Positions 1 through 10,187 are shown, counted from the first letter of the stretch. The stretch is DNA of 64,000 bases from Nocardioides marmorisolisilvae (GCF_031656915.1 NZ_CP134227.1:2852001-2916000); one strand, 5' to 3'. The notes: generated from the sequence alone by a model not told the origin. Made by a program: numbers and translations.

Positions 1-1436
1 CCAGGGTCATGTTCAGCGATCCCGTTTCCAACCCGCCGCTCACCGGACCGGAAGACATCGTCATACCGATGCGGACCGAAGCCCACGAACGGTCGGAACG
101 GCACACGCTCGAGGTTCGTGGGCTCCACCCTGCGCACAGTCAGCGGAGGAACCGTATCGATCAGGTCGCCAAAGAGATCCCCCGCGAGGCTCTTCGGATA
201 GGGCTCGATGTATTGCACCTCGACGATCCCAGCGCCGATAATGAACTTGGTGCACTCGTGGCACGGAAAGGTAGTGGTGTACAGGCGTGCCCCGGCGATC
301 GCCACTCCGCTTCTGGCGGCATCGACGATCGCGGCCTGCTCCGCGTGCAAGCAGCGGGTGAACTCGATCAACGATTTCGCGCGAGTTCCGTCCAGCACGG
401 ACCTGCCGTTGGCGTCGGGTGCGGTCGCCTCGCGCAAGATCGCATTGCCGCCGGCCGCGTTTCGTTCCTCAGTGAAGTACCGCGCCTTCGCAAGGCGATC
501 GATCAGCTCTCGGATGACCCGCTCGGTGTAGGCAGGGTTGGGGTCGGCCCCAGCCTGGAAGTCGCGGTGATCGGGCTCGTCGCCCTCCCGATACTGACCG
601 CCGCCGGGCCTCGGCACCTCGTTCGTCCCTGGCAAATACGGTGTACCCAACCGGGGAACGATGACCGCACCAACTTGTCGACCGATGGCAGCGGACCTCA
701 GTGCGGCCGCTTGGGCATGTCGCATCGCCTCCTCGTCCGCGGTCGGTGTCAGGAACGGAGCCGCGAAGACACCGCGCACGAATCGCTCCACCTCCCGGCG
801 CCACTGACCACCCCGTTGGACGGGTAGGAAGAAGTCGGCCTCAGAGAACACGTCCCGGACGTGCTGACCATGCGCTGCGTCGGGATCAGCTTCGTCGCGT
901 GCGATCAGGGCGGCGGCGCGTGCCTCCGGGGCGGCCGAGAAGCTCCCCTCCTGCTTGGCCAGGACGTCTGCGAGGTTCGTCGTGCGAACGGCGCTGTCCT
1001 CCACGATGGAGACGAGCCAGAACGCCGTGCCGTACACACTCTTCAGCAGGTCTGCTTCACGCGGGTGCTTGAGGCTGTCGAATACGAAGCAGGTGGGCTG
1101 TGGACCGTCGCCTTCGCTCGGCTGGCGAATGCTCGCGACACGCGCAACGGCCATTGCGGCTAGGGCACTGTCGTCTCCAGCTCCTCGGCGCAATCGGTCG
1201 CCCGCGTCCATCCGCGCCTCGTAGTACCCGCGATCCGTGAGGCGAGGAAGCGGGTCGGCGGTCGGAGCCACCGCGTCGAGCAGGTCAGCGAGTCGGACGT
1301 GCTCGACGCGATAGTCGTATGGGCGAAGAGTCGCGATGAGCGCCTTGACGACCTGGGCCCGGCTGGAACCGATTGGCGCCACCAAGCCGAGGAAGACGTC
1401 GTGACGCTCCGGCTCGTCGTCGGCGAGTCTCTTCAA
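1..1436 (-). CDS. Anti-phage-type dCTP deaminase with N-terminal P-loop-like domain (3' end outside window)
   Basis: The frame stays open from about 1481 to the left edge, so the C-terminus is missing; about 478 residues are visible. The C-terminal half is a zinc-dependent nucleoside deaminase: a HAEQAAI motif near residue 362 (zinc His and catalytic Glu) and FPCHEC near residue 391 (two zinc Cys), followed by VQYIEPYPKS, typical of dCMP/dCTP deaminases. The N-terminal half has a degenerate nucleotide-binding start (LVAPIGSS) and FVFDSLKHPRE, the layout of the anti-phage dCTP deaminases that drain the dCTP pool during infection. The start is uncertain: a stop lies at 1484-1482 and the first usual start codon after it is TTG at 1436, with a weak ribosome site. 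It is transcribed away from the operon starting at 1797. The family call is by motif and layout only. Confidence 0.8.
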   Translation of the reverse strand, partial: MKRLADDEPERHDVFLGLVAPIGSSRAQVVKALIATLRPYDYRVEHVRLADLLDAVAPTADPLPRLTDRGYYEARMDAGDRLRRGAGDDSALAAMAVARVASIRQPSEGDGPQPTCFVFDSLKHPREADLLKSVYGTAFWLVSIVEDSAVRTTNLADVLAKQEGSFSAAPEARAAALIARDEADPDAAHGQHVRDVFSEADFFLPVQRGGQWRREVERFVRGVFAAPFLTPTADEEAMRHAQAAALRSAAIGRQVGAVIVPRLGTPYLPGTNEVPRPGGGQYREGDEPDHRDFQAGADPNPAYTERVIRELIDRLAKARYFTEERNAAGGNAILREATAPDANGRSVLDGTRAKSLIEFTRCLHAEQAAIVDAARSGVAIAGARLYTTTFPCHECTKFIIGAGIVEVQYIEPYPKSLAGDLFGDLIDTVPPLTVRRVEPTNLERVPFRPFVGFGPHRYDDVFRSGERRVGNGIAEHDP

Positions 1437-1739
1437 CGTTCCGGGAGTATCTGGCGCTTCGGGTGTCAGCTCGGCACCTTCTCAGGATGACGGAGCACTA
1501 CCGGCTGCGTGCCCTCGGGGCTGAGACTACAGCGCAGTTGCCGGGCGCCGGCTCCGTGGTGAGCCAGTCGATTCCTTGTGAGCGTGCAACCCACAAGCGG
1601 ACACCGAGTCGTCCCCCTCCAGGCACTGCGACCACCTCGACGTCTGCGACCACTGCGACGGCACCTCGACCTTTCGAGCCTGACGCCCTGCGCCCACCAC
1701 TGATGTCGCCTTCTCGCTACCCCAACCTCGGCGCGTCGC

Positions 1740-1769
1740 TTGACATCACCTTGGCAGAACGCGCATTCT
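1740..1769 (+). promoter_or_regulatory. Candidate promoter of the 1797-5233 operon
   Basis: A perfect TTGACA at 1740-1745 is followed 18 bases later by CATTCT at 1764-1769, a passable -10. It lies just upstream of the palindrome at 1771-1787 and the first gene of the operon. The rest of the 1437-1739 gap shows no convincing gene on either strand. Confidence 0.4.
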
Positions 1770-1770
1770 G

Positions 1771-1787
1771 CTTTGACAGTGTCAAAG
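1771..1787. promoter_or_regulatory. Palindromic operator candidate
   Basis: CTTTGACA, one G, then TGTCAAAG form a perfect 8+8 inverted repeat between the likely promoter and the Shine-Dalgarno AAAGGAGGT (1784-1792) of the first gene. A protein bound here would block transcription and ribosome access. The XRE-type regulator encoded third in the operon is the natural candidate binder; that link is inference. Confidence 0.5.
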
Positions 1788-1796
1788 GAGGTCGTC

Positions 1797-2258
1797 ATGC
1801 CAGACGGCGATGTATTCACCCGCGGAGTGGCGCGACGGTGGCGAAATCTGGCTGCGGCGTTGCGTGATGGCCTGCCAGCGGAAGAGTGCGCTCTGCGAAT
1901 CGAGCACAGCCTCGCAGCGGAGCTTCGTAAAGCTGGCGGGCTCGCCCGCCCAGGCCTTGAGGACCTGCTGAATGCCGACGCCGTCGATGAAACTCAAGTT
2001 GCCGTCAGGCTCGGGGAGTTGGTTCGACGTGAGGTGTTCGAACGAGTCATGCCTCTTCTGGTCGCGCAGGAAAAGTTCGCCAACTATGGGCAGGCTCAGC
2101 GGTTCATGACGATGTGCGTCAAAACGGCCCGCATGGACGTGCTTGCGCGAAGCCTGGTGAGTCACCCGGATGGCAAGGGCCTGCGGCGACCGGGTCGTAA
2201 GAGGTCGTCGACCGCGGACCTGTTGAGCGAGCCCGCATCAATGGGTGGGCGCGCGTGA
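1797..2258 (+). CDS. Unknown 153-aa protein, first gene of QueC-like/ImmA/PIN operon
   Basis: I do not recognise this family. The protein is mostly predicted helix, with Arg/Ala-rich amphipathic stretches (RWRNLAAAL, LRIEHSLAAELRKAGG) and a basic tail around residues 125-135. It has no signal peptide or membrane segment. The start is ATG 1797, preceded by a near-perfect Shine-Dalgarno AAAGGAGGT at 1784-1792; the longer frame from 1740 would run through the operator. Its stop overlaps the GTG of the next gene (GTGA), so translation is probably coupled. Being first and strongly translated, it could be a substrate or partner of the QueC-like enzyme, but nothing in the sequence proves this. Confidence 0.75.
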   Translation: MPDGDVFTRGVARRWRNLAAALRDGLPAEECALRIEHSLAAELRKAGGLARPGLEDLLNADAVDETQVAVRLGELVRREVFERVMPLLVAQEKFANYGQAQRFMTMCVKTARMDVLARSLVSHPDGKGLRRPGRKRSSTADLLSEPASMGGRA

Positions 2259-3511
2259 CGAAGGCGCACCACGTCAACCGCAACGACGACTACATACTCG
2301 ACCTCGACGGCGGCGTCTCCGCGCTGGTGTCAGATCTCTTGTCGCTCTGCGAGCAAGCCTTCCTGGCCGATCGAAACCGACCTCGGGGCAAGGATCCAGA
2401 CAACCCCAACTGGCATCGAACCCTTGAAATCGAGGTCCCCGTTGCCAGTGTCGACCTCTGGTCCAGCGCACCAGCCTTGGACCAGGCAACTGAACTGCTG
2501 ACCTGGCTGACTGACGATGATTGGCAGATCCAATTCGTAGGAGTCAGCCGCGCTCAGCAGGCGACCCAGCGTCAGCTGAACATCGACCCAGTCGAGCGTA
2601 CGGTGATGCTCTTTAGTGGCGGCTTGGACGCCACGGCGGGCGCCGCGCTGCTTCTCCCAGAGACTCCCATACTCGGGGTTGGCGTCGTAACCAACCCGGT
2701 GATGGGTAGCTACCAACGCCGAGCCCATGCGGCGCTGACCCAGCTGGGGGACATTCGCTACTCCCCAGTGCTGTTCTCCGTAGTCAGCGGAGGAGTGAGC
2801 GACAATGAACCGACTCGCCGAACGAGAGGACTGGTCTTCCTCGGCGTCGGCGTGGCTGCGGCGCTGCAGCGCGGGACTCGACGGCTCGTGGTGGCCGAGA
2901 ACGGCATTGGCGCGCTCAACCTGCCATTAACGGGCGCTCAGTCCGGCGTCATGACGAGTCGAGCAGTCCATCCGAAGTCCCTGCGACTGATGGCTGCGCT
3001 AATCAGCGAAGTGACGGGCACGGAGTTCGTGATCGACAACCCGTTCCTCACCTCGACCAAGGGGCAAATGGTGCGTGCTCTGCCACCGGAAGCGCGTGAG
3101 GCGTGCGGACACAGCCAGTCCTGCGACAACGCGGCCGCTGGACGTGGCCCGTTGGAGAAGCGCTGCGGCCATTGCACGTCGTGCTTGCTTCGCCGCGTCT
3201 CATTTCATGCGGCCGGCCGCTCCGACTGGGACGCCCTTCCATACCTCATCGACTCTGACAAGAGAGAGCCGAGGTGGCGGTTGCCTGAGGTGCTCTGGCA
3301 AGCCGCTACCTTCGACGCCGTGCTCCGCTCAACCGAAGACAGCGCCCTCCTTCGACAGTTCCCGGACCTCCGGCACGTTCTCGAGTCGGAGCTTGCCCAT
3401 GACAACTTGCGTGACTTGCTCGCCACCTATGTCGAGGAGTGGCGGTCATTCCCTGACCCGAACATCAGTCGCTTCCTGCCCCAAATAGACCGAGGATCGG
3501 TGCTCGCATGA
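2255..3511 (+). CDS. QueC-like (7-cyano-7-deazaguanine synthase family) protein
   Basis: An ATP-pyrophosphatase-type enzyme of 418 residues, longer than a housekeeping QueC (about 220). Residues 1-115 are an extra N-terminal region. The PP-loop SGGLDATAG sits at residues 121-129. Near residues 284-313 four Cys (SCDN, then CGHCTSC) match the zinc site of QueC, and NPFLTSTKGQMV matches the QueC segment before it. Housekeeping QueC makes preQ0 for queuosine; relatives in Qat and type IV CBASS defence systems have been co-opted. No other queuosine gene is in the window, which favours a defence or modification role. GTG start at 2255 overlaps the previous stop; its own stop overlaps the next ATG. 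Confidence 0.8.
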   Translation: MTKAHHVNRNDDYILDLDGGVSALVSDLLSLCEQAFLADRNRPRGKDPDNPNWHRTLEIEVPVASVDLWSSAPALDQATELLTWLTDDDWQIQFVGVSRAQQATQRQLNIDPVERTVMLFSGGLDATAGAALLLPETPILGVGVVTNPVMGSYQRRAHAALTQLGDIRYSPVLFSVVSGGVSDNEPTRRTRGLVFLGVGVAAALQRGTRRLVVAENGIGALNLPLTGAQSGVMTSRAVHPKSLRLMAALISEVTGTEFVIDNPFLTSTKGQMVRALPPEAREACGHSQSCDNAAAGRGPLEKRCGHCTSCLLRRVSFHAAGRSDWDALPYLIDSDKREPRWRLPEVLWQAATFDAVLRSTEDSALLRQFPDLRHVLESELAHDNLRDLLATYVEEWRSFPDPNISRFLPQIDRGSVLA

Positions 3512-4704
3512 CCGTTGCAAGCGACGTGCCGCTGCCAGTCTTGGGTGCACGTCTGCGAGAGGCGCGACGCGCACGCGGGATGTCCCAGGCCGACGCCGCC
3601 GCCGGCATCGGTGTGAGCCGACCAACGCTCATTGCTGTTGAGCAAGGCAAACGAGTGCCGGCGGCTGCCGAACTCGTTGACTTCGCCCGCCTCTATGGAC
3701 GCGACGTGCACGAACTAGTGCGAGACACGCCACCTGTTGAGGCACTCACGGCGAGATTCCGTGCCGCCGAGCAAGGCTCGCGCGACACTCAGGCCGCTGT
3801 CGATGAGCTACAGCGCCTGGCCGACGATGTTCACGAACTTGAGCTCAGCGAAGGTCTGACTACCCAGCGCCGTTGGCCCGACGAATACGACGTGGCCGGC
3901 CTCTCGTTAGCGGCTGCCGCCACTTTGGCCGCAGACGAGGAACGCAAGCGCCTCGGCCTCGGCGACGGACCACTGTCGAATCTACGACAGGTGCTCGAGA
4001 GCGATGTGGGCCTCCGGGTGTTCTCGCTGTCCATGCCCTCAGCCGTTGCTGGACTATTCGCCGTCGTCGAACCTGTCGGGGCGTGCATCGGCATCAACTC
4101 ACGCCACCCCTTCGAGCGCCAGCGCTGGACGCTTGCGCACGAGTACGGCCACTTCCTGTTGCATCGCTACTCAGCCGAGGTCACGAGCGTGGTCCCCGGT
4201 AGGTCGCGGGACGAGCAGACCGCCGAGGCATTCGCGGCGGCGTTCCTCATGCCCAAGGACGGGCTCATCCGGCGCTTCCAGCAGGCCAGACGGCAGCGTG
4301 GAGGAACGGTTACCGCAGTAGACGTACTCCAGCTCGGCGCCGCCTACGAAGTCTCCGCCCAAGCCATGGCACTCCGTCTAGAGGACCTCGAACTGCTGGC
4401 TGGCGGCTGGTGGGACAGCCTCGTCCAGCGCGGACTCAAGGTTCAGGAAGCCCGAGACACCCTCGGCATAGCAATCCAGTCGCGTGACGAAGATACGGTG
4501 CCGAAACGGGCCCAGTATCTCGCCGTGGAGGCCTTCCTTGAGGGTCGATTGTCGGAGGGTCGCCTCGCCCGCCTTCTCAGACTTGATCGAGTCGCAGCGC
4601 GCGACGTCGTGCATCGTCTGGCGGGCAGTCAAGACGTCGCGCACGAGGGGGAAACGCAACGGTGGCTCTGGGAGCCGGAACCCGAAACCCAGGCCAGTGA
4701 CTAA
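3508..4704 (+). CDS. XRE-family HTH regulator fused to ImmA/IrrE metallopeptidase
   Basis: A 398-residue protein. Residues 12-65 form a classic XRE/Cro helix-turn-helix (LREARRARGMSQADAA, then GVSRPTLIAVEQGKR). Residues 165-270 are an ImmA/IrrE zinc peptidase with HEYGH at 211-215 and the downstream EAFAAAFLMP segment carrying the third ligand. Such proteins usually repress their own operon and are inactivated by self- or partner cleavage, often with a toxin beside them. The start ATG 3508 overlaps the QueC-like stop (ATGA). It is followed, with an 8-base overlap, by a PIN-domain gene, an arrangement typical of toxin-antitoxin pairs. It is the best candidate to bind the palindrome at 1771-1787. 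Confidence 0.9.
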   Translation: MTVASDVPLPVLGARLREARRARGMSQADAAAGIGVSRPTLIAVEQGKRVPAAAELVDFARLYGRDVHELVRDTPPVEALTARFRAAEQGSRDTQAAVDELQRLADDVHELELSEGLTTQRRWPDEYDVAGLSLAAAATLAADEERKRLGLGDGPLSNLRQVLESDVGLRVFSLSMPSAVAGLFAVVEPVGACIGINSRHPFERQRWTLAHEYGHFLLHRYSAEVTSVVPGRSRDEQTAEAFAAAFLMPKDGLIRRFQQARRQRGGTVTAVDVLQLGAAYEVSAQAMALRLEDLELLAGGWWDSLVQRGLKVQEARDTLGIAIQSRDEDTVPKRAQYLAVEAFLEGRLSEGRLARLLRLDRVAARDVVHRLAGSQDVAHEGETQRWLWEPEPETQASD

Positions 4705-5233
4705 CGGCGATCCTCTGCTCCTGGACGCCTGCGGATGTATCAACCTAGCTGCCGCATTCGCTCTCGAGTCCATTTCTGCAAACCTCGAGCGGCCCATTTA
4801 CATCGTCGAACAGGCAGCCTCGGAAACGCTGTTCCTCCATCAACAGATCGACGGCGAACGCGTCAAGGTTCAGATCGATGTCGAAGCCATCCCGGCCATT
4901 AGGCTCGATGGTGATCCCGAGCTCGAACTCTATGTGCGACTCGCAAGGCAACTCGGTGATGGTGAAGCGGCTTCTCTAGCCATCTCGCATTTCCGACAGC
5001 TAGAGCTCGTGACCGACGACCGCACCGCTCGCAAGATTGCAGGCAGGGAAGCACCGAACGCACGCATTCGAGGCACCGCAGAGACCCTCAGGGCGCTGAC
5101 CACTTCGATGGCACTACCCGACGACGAGGTTGCGCGAGCACTACGCCGAGTGGAATCTCATGCCAGTTTCCGCCCGCCACACGACGACCCCGAGCTGTCG
5201 TGGTGGATGTCTGCGCGTGAGCTCGCGGAGTAA
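4697..5233 (+). CDS. PIN-domain protein (putative RNase toxin)
   Basis: A 178-residue protein with the acidic pattern of PIN nucleases: LLLDACGCINL (Asp10), GDGEAASLA (Asp88/Glu90) and LVTDDRTARKIA (Asp107/Asp108). The nearest described group is the DUF3368-like PIN proteins that follow ImmA/IrrE regulators. The most likely role is Mg-dependent RNA cleavage, held in check by the preceding regulator. The start is GTG 4697, inside the end of the upstream gene; a longer frame from 4484 lies wholly within that gene and is unlikely. It closes the four-gene operon; the next gene faces it from the other strand, and 5234-5319 shows no clear terminator. Confidence 0.75.
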   Translation: MTNGDPLLLDACGCINLAAAFALESISANLERPIYIVEQAASETLFLHQQIDGERVKVQIDVEAIPAIRLDGDPELELYVRLARQLGDGEAASLAISHFRQLELVTDDRTARKIAGREAPNARIRGTAETLRALTTSMALPDDEVARALRRVESHASFRPPHDDPELSWWMSARELAE

Positions 5234-5319
5234 CGAGAGCTCGGTTCTCGATCGCCGCACACGCGACAAGCCAATACTCCTAACACTCGAGGAGCGTCTT
5301 TCCGCCGCGTGGAGGCGCC

Positions 5320-6386
5320 CTAATCGGTCGCTTCGTGTGCGTTCGGCTCCTCAGCCTTCGAACTAGTGTCACCTGCCTCGGAGTGCTGCTCACTTCCAGA
5401 GCCTGGTGCGGCGCCGAGGACCAACCCCTGGAGGTCGATGTCGATCGGGCCACCCTCGTCGAACTTCTTTTCCTGCCGCACCAGCGCTGGGTCGCCGGGC
5501 ATGCATTCGACCGCACGTGCAAGTGCCGCGCGAGCCTCAAGTACTGACCCGTCCGACGAAAGTGCACGGGCTGTCTCGACCCAGAGAAGCGCGTCGATCG
5601 CTGGACGGATCGGTTGAGGATTTCGCCGTTGGAGGTCGTTATGACGATCCTCCGCGAGGTCGCACCACTCGTCCACTGACCAGGGTGGCTGCTGACCGAT
5701 GACCGCGGCGACAGTCAGCGACTCCAACGACGGCCCGCTCAGTTCCTCCACCGCGACTTCCATCCACCTCTCCGAGTTGGGTCGATGCAGGTCTGGATGA
5801 GTGAGCCAGTGCCACAGAAAGTAGCTCGCCAGCATCGCCCGTCTCGGGGTTGCGTCCATGGGCCCGTTCAGTAGTTGTTCGATCCGCTCCAGAACCGGAC
5901 GCATGTCCGTCGAGAGCTGCTCCTCACGATTCGAGAGGACCTCGATGAAGATGGACGCGACCTCATCAACACGTTCCTGAGCCGTTGACGTAGTCATGTT
6001 CTCGGGCCGCCACATGTAGTACTGAGGCGCGAGTTGCGCCCGGACCACGTTCGGCAGGTTCTCGCGGTAGTTGTACGACTTGTCGACTTGAGTAGGACCT
6101 CGGCTGACGAAACTTCGAACCACGTGAAGGCAAACCCGATGAAGACCTTCGTGGGTCAGCATCAAGTCACTTCCAGCTGGGCTGACCGTGTGTGCTCCGT
6201 CCGACATGACCCATGCCTCAGGCACGAGTTCCTTGAGGCTATGCACGCTGTCTGACCGGACCTGGTACGCCCGTGCCAGTGCACGAGGGAGCGAAGTAGG
6301 ACGGATCGGATGAACGTGCGGAGGCAATTCCTCTCGGTAGAAGCCCGGCGTCAGGTGGTGCCGAACGAACTCAACGAACCGATGCT
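5320..6386 (-). pseudogene. 3' part of an unknown ~600-aa gene interrupted by IS21-family insertion
   Basis: This stretch encodes the last 353 residues of a protein whose first 247 residues lie at 10202-10942. The two parts are separated by an IS21-family element flanked by the 5-base duplication ATGCT (6382-6386 and 10202-10206). Removing the element and one ATGCT joins the parts in frame (AGSKH then RFVEF), so this was one 600-residue gene. The C-terminal part is rich in Trp and Arg helices with an acidic tail; no enzyme motif is recognised. TTG at 6327 could start a 335-residue fragment, but no good ribosome site is present. Confidence 0.75.
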
Positions 6387-6400
6387 TGTCGGCGGCGCTC
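6387..6400 (+). repeat. IS21-family left terminal inverted repeat
   Basis: TGTCGGCGGCGCTC, an exact inverted match to 10188-10201; the 5-base duplication ATGCT lies just outside at 6382-6386. Confidence 0.9.
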
Positions 6401-6448
6401 CAAAACTGGTCGATTCCGGCGCCTGAAAAGTGAACGGTTTGGGTGAGT

Positions 6449-7315
<867 letters not shown>

Positions 7316-8375
7316 TCACTCAGATCGCGCAGAAGGTCATCGCCAGTTGTCGCTGCACTGACTGGGCGTGGTTGCTGGAACCGTTTGCGCAGCCAGGCAG
7401 CGGTCTCGACATGGGCGGGGTCGGTGACGGTAGCGCCCCTGGCCCAGATTCGGGTGTGCTCGGTGACCAGCCGTCCCTCGGCGTGGACCCGGACGTGCTC
7501 CAGGTCGGCGGACACGTCGACGAGGCGGCCGATCAGGGTCGGGTCCACGGAGTAGTCGTTGGTGTCCAGACGCACGTAGTAGTCGCGGCCCAGTCGGATC
7601 CGGTTGCGCCAACCCAGATGCAACGGGATTGGTGGCAGCGGCAGCATCGCGGCCCGGTCGGCCTCGACCAGATCAACCGGGGATGCCTTGATGGTGCGCA
7701 CCGTCCGCGCGTTCGCCTTCAGCAGCCAGTCGCCGAACTGGTCGTTGAAGTCGACCGGGGAGCCGAAGGTGCGTCCGGGCATGAAGGAGGTCTCGAACCA
7801 GCCATTGCGGCGTTCCACCAATCCCTTGGATTCCGGATCCCTGGGCGGCAGCAAGACCAGCTTGGTGGCCAAGGTGCCCATGAACTGCTCGACGCCTTCG
7901 GCGCGGCGGTGTCCGCGGCCGATGCCAGGCTCGTTGTCCCAGATCAGGCGTCGTGGCACCCGTCCCAGTTGCTGGATCAACTCCCACGAACCCAGCAGCA
8001 GGTCCTCAGTCTTGCGGGTAGGGATCATCTTCGCGGTGATGAACCTCGAGTGCGCGGCGGTGATCACCAGCACCGGCAACAGCTTGGTGGTGCCGTCCTC
8101 CAGCGGGATCCGCCTCGGCGGGAACCACAGATCACACTGCGCCGCATCACCCGGCGCCCAGACGAGCCGATCCGCCGGATCCACCGGCCGATGCTCGGGA
8201 CGCAGCCGCTTCACGTTCTCGGAGAACCAGCGGATCGATCCCGTCCAGCCGACCCGCTCGGCCAACACCGTGGCAGGCATATCCGGCGTCACCTCGAGCA
8301 ACTCCCGCACCCGCGGCTCGAACACCGCGAACGACGACGCCTTCGGCGTCCGCTCATAGCGGGGCGGCGCCTCAG

Positions 8376-10014
8376 CCTGGATCCACCGACGGTGAATTCG
8401 GATCTCTGAATTCCTGATGGTGGGGCGGCTTCGGCGAGCGAGGCGTGGCTGGCCCGCCGGCCGGTGCCGGCTCTTCCACGTAGAGGTCCTCGGTAGTGCC
8501 GTCGCCGGCTGGGTGGTCAGGTCGCGACGGCGGTTGGCGGGTCGGTCGCGGTCGACCACAACAACTCCCAACTGCTGGCCCATGGCCAGTGTTGTGGCAG
8601 GTGCACGACCAGACGCCTGCCGGTGGACGCGATCCGGGCGGGGATGTTGATGATCCGGGTGCGCAGGGTGGCCCAGCGTGCGGTCCGCAGCGAGGCTGCG
8701 ACACCGGTGGCACGGGCGATGTTGAACGCGAGCACGGCGTGCGCGACCCAGGCGGCGTTCGCTGCGTACTTGCCCGATGGCAAGTGCGCGAGCGGCCCGT
8801 CCTTGAGCTCGGCGATGACTTGCTCGACCAGGGCGTGGTCACGATGACGCTGATCGGCCTCGATCATCGACAGGATGCTGTTGGTGATGAACGCGTGGTG
8901 GCGGTAGGCGGCGAACAGTTCGCCCTGCTCGGTCCCGTCGCCGGCCAGCGGTTGCAGTCGCTTGACCCGGCGCACGACCAGCCGGCACGCGACCTGCTCG
9001 GCCTTGCGGCGGCCGGTGAAGGCGGTGAACGGAATCTCGGCGACCTCGGCGTCGCTGACCCAGCGGTCCTCGGCCTCGTCGTAGACGGCGTTGGGGTAGG
9101 CGATCGGCGTCCAAGCGTCCTCCTCGATGCTGGCGATCGCCTTCACCACGGCCGGGTTCATCCGGGCGGTCACGCTGAACCAGGCCCGGTGGCGGATCGC
9201 GGTGCCCACGAAAGCCCACCCGTAGTAGGCCGAGTCCGCCCGGCACAGCACCTGGCCCTTCACCCCGGCAGCACGGGCAGTGGTGATCGCCTGGGCAAGC
9301 AGACGTCCGGCACCGGTGTGGGAAGCGGTGTTGCCCTTGCGGAGTCGGGCGCGGGCAATCATCGGCGCCGCCAGCGGGGTGCTGATCGTGGCCAGTTGCA
9401 GGTTCAGACCGCGGACCCCGGAGTAGCCGAACGCGGCGCCCTGCTTGGCGTGCCCGTGGACCTCGCGGATGGTGTCGTCGACATCGAGGAACGCGATCCC
9501 CTCGCGGCCGTGGGAACCGGCGATCAGGTCGGGGACCCGGACGGCGAGTCCGGCGAGGATGTCGGCACCGATCTTGTCGAGCTGTTGGACGTGGCCGTGG
9601 GTGAAGCAACGCAGGAACGTGCCCAGCGTCGAGGGCGCCCGCACCCCGGCGAACAACCGGCTCATCCCGCCGTGCCGCAGCAGGTCGAGGTCATCGATGG
9701 AGTCCGCGCCGGCCAGCATCCCGCCAATCACAGCCGCGGACTTCGCGGCCGCGTTGGCCGAGGACACGCTCAGCTCGTCGAGCAGGTCGTACAGACCCGC
9801 GGACTCAGCCAGCCGAAGAGCCGGAACCAGGCCCGCCGCCGACACCAGGTTGGGATCATCGAAGACAGGGCGGATCGTGTGAGAAGGTTTCACTTACGAG
9901 GTGCCCTTCGTGAGCGGCGGATTCGGACCCTAGACAAGCCCGATTCTCCCGTCCCACAAGGGCATCTCTGCGTTACGGCACGCTCACGACCCGACACTCA
10001 TCGGTGGATCAGGG
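8376..10014 (-). mobile_element. IS1380-family insertion sequence nested in istA
   Basis: Imperfect terminal inverted repeats: CCTGGATCCACCGA at 8376-8389 and, inverted from 10014, CCCTGATCCACCGA (12 of 14 identical). The sequence is flanked by CTCAG at 8371-8375 and 10015-10019, a 4-5 base target duplication as expected for IS1380. It is 1,639 bases long with one transposase gene. The nesting order shows it arrived after the IS21 element. Confidence 0.9.
8517..9893 (-). CDS. IS1380-family transposase
   Basis: A 458-residue DDE transposase of the IS1380/IS4 superfamily. It shows the conserved N-terminal MLAGADSIDDLDLLRHGGM, the first catalytic region FLDVDDTIREVHGHAKQG, the second CRADSAYYG, and the C-terminal HRDHALVEQVIAELKDGPL with the catalytic Glu. 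Length is normal for the family and no stop or frameshift is seen, so this inner element may still be active. It reads in the same direction as istA. Confidence 0.95.
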   Translation of the reverse strand: MKPSHTIRPVFDDPNLVSAAGLVPALRLAESAGLYDLLDELSVSSANAAAKSAAVIGGMLAGADSIDDLDLLRHGGMSRLFAGVRAPSTLGTFLRCFTHGHVQQLDKIGADILAGLAVRVPDLIAGSHGREGIAFLDVDDTIREVHGHAKQGAAFGYSGVRGLNLQLATISTPLAAPMIARARLRKGNTASHTGAGRLLAQAITTARAAGVKGQVLCRADSAYYGWAFVGTAIRHRAWFSVTARMNPAVVKAIASIEEDAWTPIAYPNAVYDEAEDRWVSDAEVAEIPFTAFTGRRKAEQVACRLVVRRVKRLQPLAGDGTEQGELFAAYRHHAFITNSILSMIEADQRHRDHALVEQVIAELKDGPLAHLPSGKYAANAAWVAHAVLAFNIARATGVAASLRTARWATLRTRIINIPARIASTGRRLVVHLPQHWPWASSWELLWSTATDPPTAVAT

Positions 10015-10187
10015 CTCAGAGTTCACCGCCTTGATGACCGTGGTCCGCGAGATCCCCAACCGTGCCGCGATCCGTGCCTTCGGCACCCCCTCAGCAGCCA
10101 GCCTCCTGATCAGCGCCCAGTCCTCCAAAGTGATCACACTCCAATCGTTGAGTGTTCACTTTTCACCGCCGAAACTGTTCAATTTTC

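Noticed and set aside
8496-10034. 512-residue plus-strand frame opposite the IS1380 transposase
   Set aside because: Antisense shadow without recognisable domains; the opposite strand has a full transposase.
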